A stretch of 18,781 nt of DNA, taken from NCBI GenBank assembly GCA_002721375.1, contig PBKH01000032.1:1-18781 (forward strand), in the 5' to 3' direction. The notes beneath the pieces were generated by a model. It was not told where the DNA came from. It did no database searches and worked only from the letters and a program-made list of their open reading frames with translations. Origin of the DNA: Verrucomicrobiales bacterium. GTDB taxonomy: Bacteria; Verrucomicrobiota; Verrucomicrobiia; Limisphaerales; UBA1096. This document shows, piece by piece, positions 16,347 through 18,781 of the stretch (positions are counted from its first letter, which is position 1; the number at the start of each line of letters is the position of its first letter). The position numbers and the translations under genes were made by a program.

Positions 16347-16412
16347 GGATTGGTCACGATTGACTCATTGTAGATTGCCATCAAGTTTTTTGTGAAATGT
16401 TATTTAAAATCC

Positions 16413-17492
16413 TTATTTAATTTCACTTAATTCGACAGCGCGGTGTTCCGAAACACTGCGATATGCGGCTTCGACCAAGGCCATGGTCTTAAGGTTGTCG
16501 CGTCCTCCAATGGCCGGCTCTTCGCCAGTTTCGAGAGCGATCAGCAATTGCGCCATGGTGCCAATGAAAGCGTCGGGAAACCAACTTTCCGGCCAAGTTG
16601 GTTTATGGAATTCAACATCACCTTTGGACGCGTATGTGATTGTTGATGGGGTGGTGTAGGGATCCTGACACCAGCCGATGTTGCCTTTGGCCAAGCCGTC
16701 AAGTCCCTCGATGCGCCACTCGATACCAATGTCCGCCGGAGCGCCTTCGCGAGCTGGGCCGGTCCAGGTATCGTCGATGGCGATGGCACGCAGTCCGCTG
16801 TCGTATTCAAGAATATAGCTGGCGATGCCATCGGTGTGCCGGAATTGGGTTCGCGGGTCGGTTCGAACGGAGCAGTAAATGCGTTCGGGATCACCGAACC
16901 AGTAGCGGAAAGTGTCCATATGGTGTATAGACATGATACGAAGTGTGACCCAGCCCTGGCGTTCCTGCCACGGCATCCAGTGCGGAATACCCCGCATGTC
17001 GATGTTGGCTAGTATTGGTTCACCGATGGTGCCATTTTTCAGGAGCATCTTGCCGGCACGGACGGATTGGTCGTAGCGCATGTTTTGATTAACTGCCAAT
17101 ATGATACCGGCCTGTTCGCAAGCTTCGACCGTGGCGACTGCCTCTGAGTAATTTGCGCCCAATGGCTTCTGAGCGAGGATGCCCTTAATAGTCCCTCGTT
17201 TGCAGGCAGCCTTGATGATGTCAAGTTGCTTGTCAGGAGGAACTGCGACATCGAGTATTTCGATGGATTCGTCGTCGAGTAATTGTTCAATTGAGTCGTA
17301 GACGCTTGTGATGGCGTGTCGCTCGGCGCACTTGGCGGCATTGTCCCGGTTTCGTGAGGCGATAGCTACCGGATTAAAGTTGGCCTTACCATAAGCCACG
17401 AGATGGCAGTCGCTCATGATAAAGCCGCTGCCGATACAGCCGATGCGCCAGTCTCTGCGTTCAGGTAGTGGTGAGTGAATATTCAAGTCCAT
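16413..17492 (-). CDS. Gfo/Idh/MocA family NAD(P)-dependent oxidoreductase
   Basis: A 359-residue cytoplasmic protein that starts with ATG. The N-terminal Rossmann domain shows I-G-C-I-G-S-G-F (residues 17-24) for dinucleotide binding and the A-Q-K-P-L-G block at 107-112, where Lys109 is the catalytic-type lysine and Gln replaces the more usual Glu of E-K-P. The C-terminal domain carries S-I-H-H-M-D-T-F-R-Y-W-F-G (188-200), supplying the active-site His/Asp. Family members oxidise or reduce sugars, inositols and related polyols; the substrate cannot be read from sequence. The gene follows the PhyH-family gene after 69 AT-rich bases on the same strand; similar pairs are common in PVC genomes and suggest a shared catabolic step. 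No Shine-Dalgarno is visible. Confidence 0.93.
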   Translation of the reverse strand: MDLNIHSPLPERRDWRIGCIGSGFIMSDCHLVAYGKANFNPVAIASRNRDNAAKCAERHAITSVYDSIEQLLDDESIEILDVAVPPDKQLDIIKAACKRGTIKGILAQKPLGANYSEAVATVEACEQAGIILAVNQNMRYDQSVRAGKMLLKNGTIGEPILANIDMRGIPHWMPWQERQGWVTLRIMSIHHMDTFRYWFGDPERIYCSVRTDPRTQFRHTDGIASYILEYDSGLRAIAIDDTWTGPAREGAPADIGIEWRIEGLDGLAKGNIGWCQDPYTTPSTITYASKGDVEFHKPTWPESWFPDAFIGTMAQLLIALETGEEPAIGGRDNLKTMALVEAAYRSVSEHRAVELSEIK

Positions 17493-17547
17493 TTTGTTAA
17501 ATCTAAATTCTATATTGTTTATTATTTTTGTGTTTCGTGTTATATTC

Positions 17548-17560
17548 TTTGAAATTCAAA
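17548..17560. promoter_or_regulatory. TTTGAAATTCAAA inverted repeat between phyH-like and oxidoreductase genes
   Basis: A 6+1+6 inverted repeat lies directly beyond the phyH-like stop codon and about 55 bases before the oxidoreductase ATG, in very AT-rich sequence that may also hold a promoter for the oxidoreductase. It could be an operator. As a terminator it would be weak because the arms contain a single G-C pair each. Confidence 0.3.
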
Positions 17561-17561
17561 T

Positions 17562-18395
17562 TTAAGAATCTTCATTGCCGGTTCCCACTGTTTCGTCTTC
17601 GACTGGGTCCCAAAATTTAGTGCCGCTTTCAAACACCGTTGCTCCCATCTTCTTAATTGCGCTGTTAGGTACTTTTTCGATGGGTTCGTAAAAGGGATGA
17701 TGCGATTCTTTGTATGGATTATTATGCCGCGTGTTGTAGCAACAAAGTAGCGACCATCGGGGTGTATCAGAGGTGTTTTGATCAGAGCGATGTAGTGTGT
17801 TACTGTGAAAAAACAGAGTGTCTCCTGGTTCTATCTCTACATAGACCAGTTCCATAATTTTCATGGCTGCATCGACACGCTCGGGATCTGCACCGGTCTG
17901 GTCGCCAAACCGCCCGTGCTCGACGCGCCCCATTTTGTGCGAGCCTTTGAGCACCTGCATGCAGCCGTTAGCTTTAGTGTTCGGGTCGACTGCGATGAAG
18001 GCCGAGGCCATATCGGGGTAAAGGCATCCGTTTTGGTACCAATACCCGTAGTCCTGATGCCAACTCCAAGCCCCGCCGGTGTGTGGTTGCTTTATGCTCA
18101 TCTTGCTGTGGTAATGATATACTTCATCCCCAAGCAGAGCTTCCATTGCATTGACGATACGTTCGCTGCGAGCAATTACGCCCCATAAATTCTCGCCTGC
18201 TTTGTTCCATAGGACAAGTTGGGCTTTGCCTCCTTCGCCGTCTTCTAGGTCGTAGGCATTCTGGTCGAATGCTTTATCCGCCTTGGCGGCGGTTTGGAAG
18301 ATTTCAGCTTCTTCAGCATCAAAGAGGCCGGGCACGATTAGGTAGCCGTCTTCGTGAAAGGTATTGATTTGAGAGTTTGAAATTAAGTCTGACAT
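17562..18395 (-). CDS. Phytanoyl-CoA dioxygenase (PhyH) family Fe(II)/2-oxoglutarate enzyme
   Basis: The ATG at 18395 gives 277 residues and fits the family N-terminus (Q-I-N-T-F-H-E-D-G-Y-L-I-V-P); the frame extends 14 codons to a TTG. The facial triad is visible as H113-x-D115 in W-H-Q-D-Y-G-Y and H202 in T-L-H-R-S-D, with R213 in T-P-R-W-S-L as the 2-oxoglutarate-binding Arg. These enzymes hydroxylate or oxidise an organic substrate using O2 and 2-oxoglutarate. Bacterial paralogues act on very diverse small molecules, so phytanoyl-CoA itself is not implied. It is cytoplasmic, without a signal peptide. The downstream Gfo/Idh/MocA gene could process its product. The bases before the ATG show no Shine-Dalgarno. 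Confidence 0.92.
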   Translation of the reverse strand: MSDLISNSQINTFHEDGYLIVPGLFDAEEAEIFQTAAKADKAFDQNAYDLEDGEGGKAQLVLWNKAGENLWGVIARSERIVNAMEALLGDEVYHYHSKMSIKQPHTGGAWSWHQDYGYWYQNGCLYPDMASAFIAVDPNTKANGCMQVLKGSHKMGRVEHGRFGDQTGADPERVDAAMKIMELVYVEIEPGDTLFFHSNTLHRSDQNTSDTPRWSLLCCYNTRHNNPYKESHHPFYEPIEKVPNSAIKKMGATVFESGTKFWDPVEDETVGTGNEDS

Positions 18396-18490
18396 GGAGG
18401 ATACAGCCACCGAAGTGTGGCAACTGGATTTCTCCAAGTCAAAGCGGGAATGGGTTATTAGAAAGGACGACGGTGTATATTGTCAGCACA

Positions 18491-18781
18491 TCATTGCTGC
18501 GCCTTTGTGCTGATCGGTTTTTCCGTGCCCTTTTGGTAGGTTGCTGAACTACCGCTTGGCTTGTTCTGCGGCTGAGCCGGGCGGGTATACAAGTATTGGA
18601 GCAGGTCAGTGACCGACTGTGTCGTATTATTCATATGTACCTCAATTTTTGGCTGAGGTAGTTGACCTTTACTTATATGGTACTTATGCAAGGCGTCGGC
18701 TTGTGAACGGCGTTGGTTAGTATCCAGTGACTTGATTGAATCGAGTGTTTCGAGTTTATAATTCTCAAAGAACTCTTGCAG
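18491..18781 (-). CDS. Unrecognised protein, C-terminal fragment (partial at right edge)
   Basis: The frame is open from the window edge to a TGA at 18491-18493, giving 96 codons and no start, so this is the end of a longer gene. The first 40 residues look helical and charged (E-F-F-E-N-Y-K, S-I-K-S-L-D-T-N-Q-R-R); the last 40 are rich in Pro, Gln, Ser, Thr and Lys and probably disordered. No family is recognised. It is 95 bases upstream of, and on the same strand as, the PhyH-like gene, so it could be in the same transcript. Confidence 0.6.
   Translation of the reverse strand: MQEFFENYKLETLDSIKSLDTNQRRSQADALHKYHISKGQLPQPKIEVHMNNTTQSVTDLLQYLYTRPAQPQNKPSGSSATYQKGTEKPISTKAQQ

Noticed and set aside
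15823..16395. Plus-strand frame of 190 codons opposite the ankyrin gene
   Set aside because: It is antisense to a clear ankyrin sequence and has a low-complexity Ser/Val/Phe-rich translation with no recognisable domain.
1..18781. Insertion sequences, transposases, tRNA or rRNA genes, CRISPR arrays, phage genes
   Set aside because: None was recognised in either strand by reading; the window is ordinary chromosomal coding sequence apart from the points listed.

Overview
The window looks like a chromosomal segment from a marine or aquatic member of the PVC group, most likely Verrucomicrobiota. The evidence is a PVC-type secreted dehydrogenase/HEAT/cytochrome c protein, two secreted Cys-type sulfatases, a giant Ig-repeat/LamG-like surface protein with a short 'FYRLRS' tail, a phytanoyl-CoA dioxygenase family enzyme beside a Gfo/Idh/MocA oxidoreductase, and almost no Shine-Dalgarno sequences. 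The phylum is inferred from gene content; no rRNA or tRNA gene was seen.

Left part (1-12490), exported degradation and surface functions. A partial gene entering from the left edge encodes eleven Ig-like repeats in an almost invariant 85-residue register, then cadherin/Ig-like modules and a LamG-like domain. After 63 bases comes sulfatase 1. It converges, with overlapping stop codons, on a secreted alpha/beta hydrolase (acetyl-esterase-like) on the minus strand. That hydrolase is divergent from sulfatase 2, which lies 6 bases upstream of a 1300-residue cytochrome protein. The enzymes fit removal of sulfate and acyl groups from a polysaccharide, with the cytochrome protein perhaps oxidising the released sugars; the substrate is unknown.

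Middle part (12614-16346, all minus strand). This holds an AT-rich YdhR-like gene, a secreted alpha/alpha-toroid (prenyltransferase/squalene-oxidase-like) protein with a CxxCH heme motif, purC, rsfS, and an ankyrin-repeat gene. The lipoprotein signal of the ankyrin gene is cut off by an in-frame TAA. The purC-rsfS core is housekeeping.

Right part (16413-18781, minus strand). A Gfo/Idh/MocA oxidoreductase and a PhyH dioxygenase form a probable catabolic pair. The C-terminal end of an unrecognised gene enters from the right edge.

The most unusual DNA-level signal is dispersed. The 8-bp palindrome TTGGCCAA occurs 11 times (about 0.3 expected) and the heptamer GCCAAGC/GCTTGGC at least 24 times (about 2-3 expected), on both strands, in two codon frames and between genes. 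Both are absent from the first 4.47 kb. This resembles a highly iterated palindrome or a DNA uptake/architecture motif.
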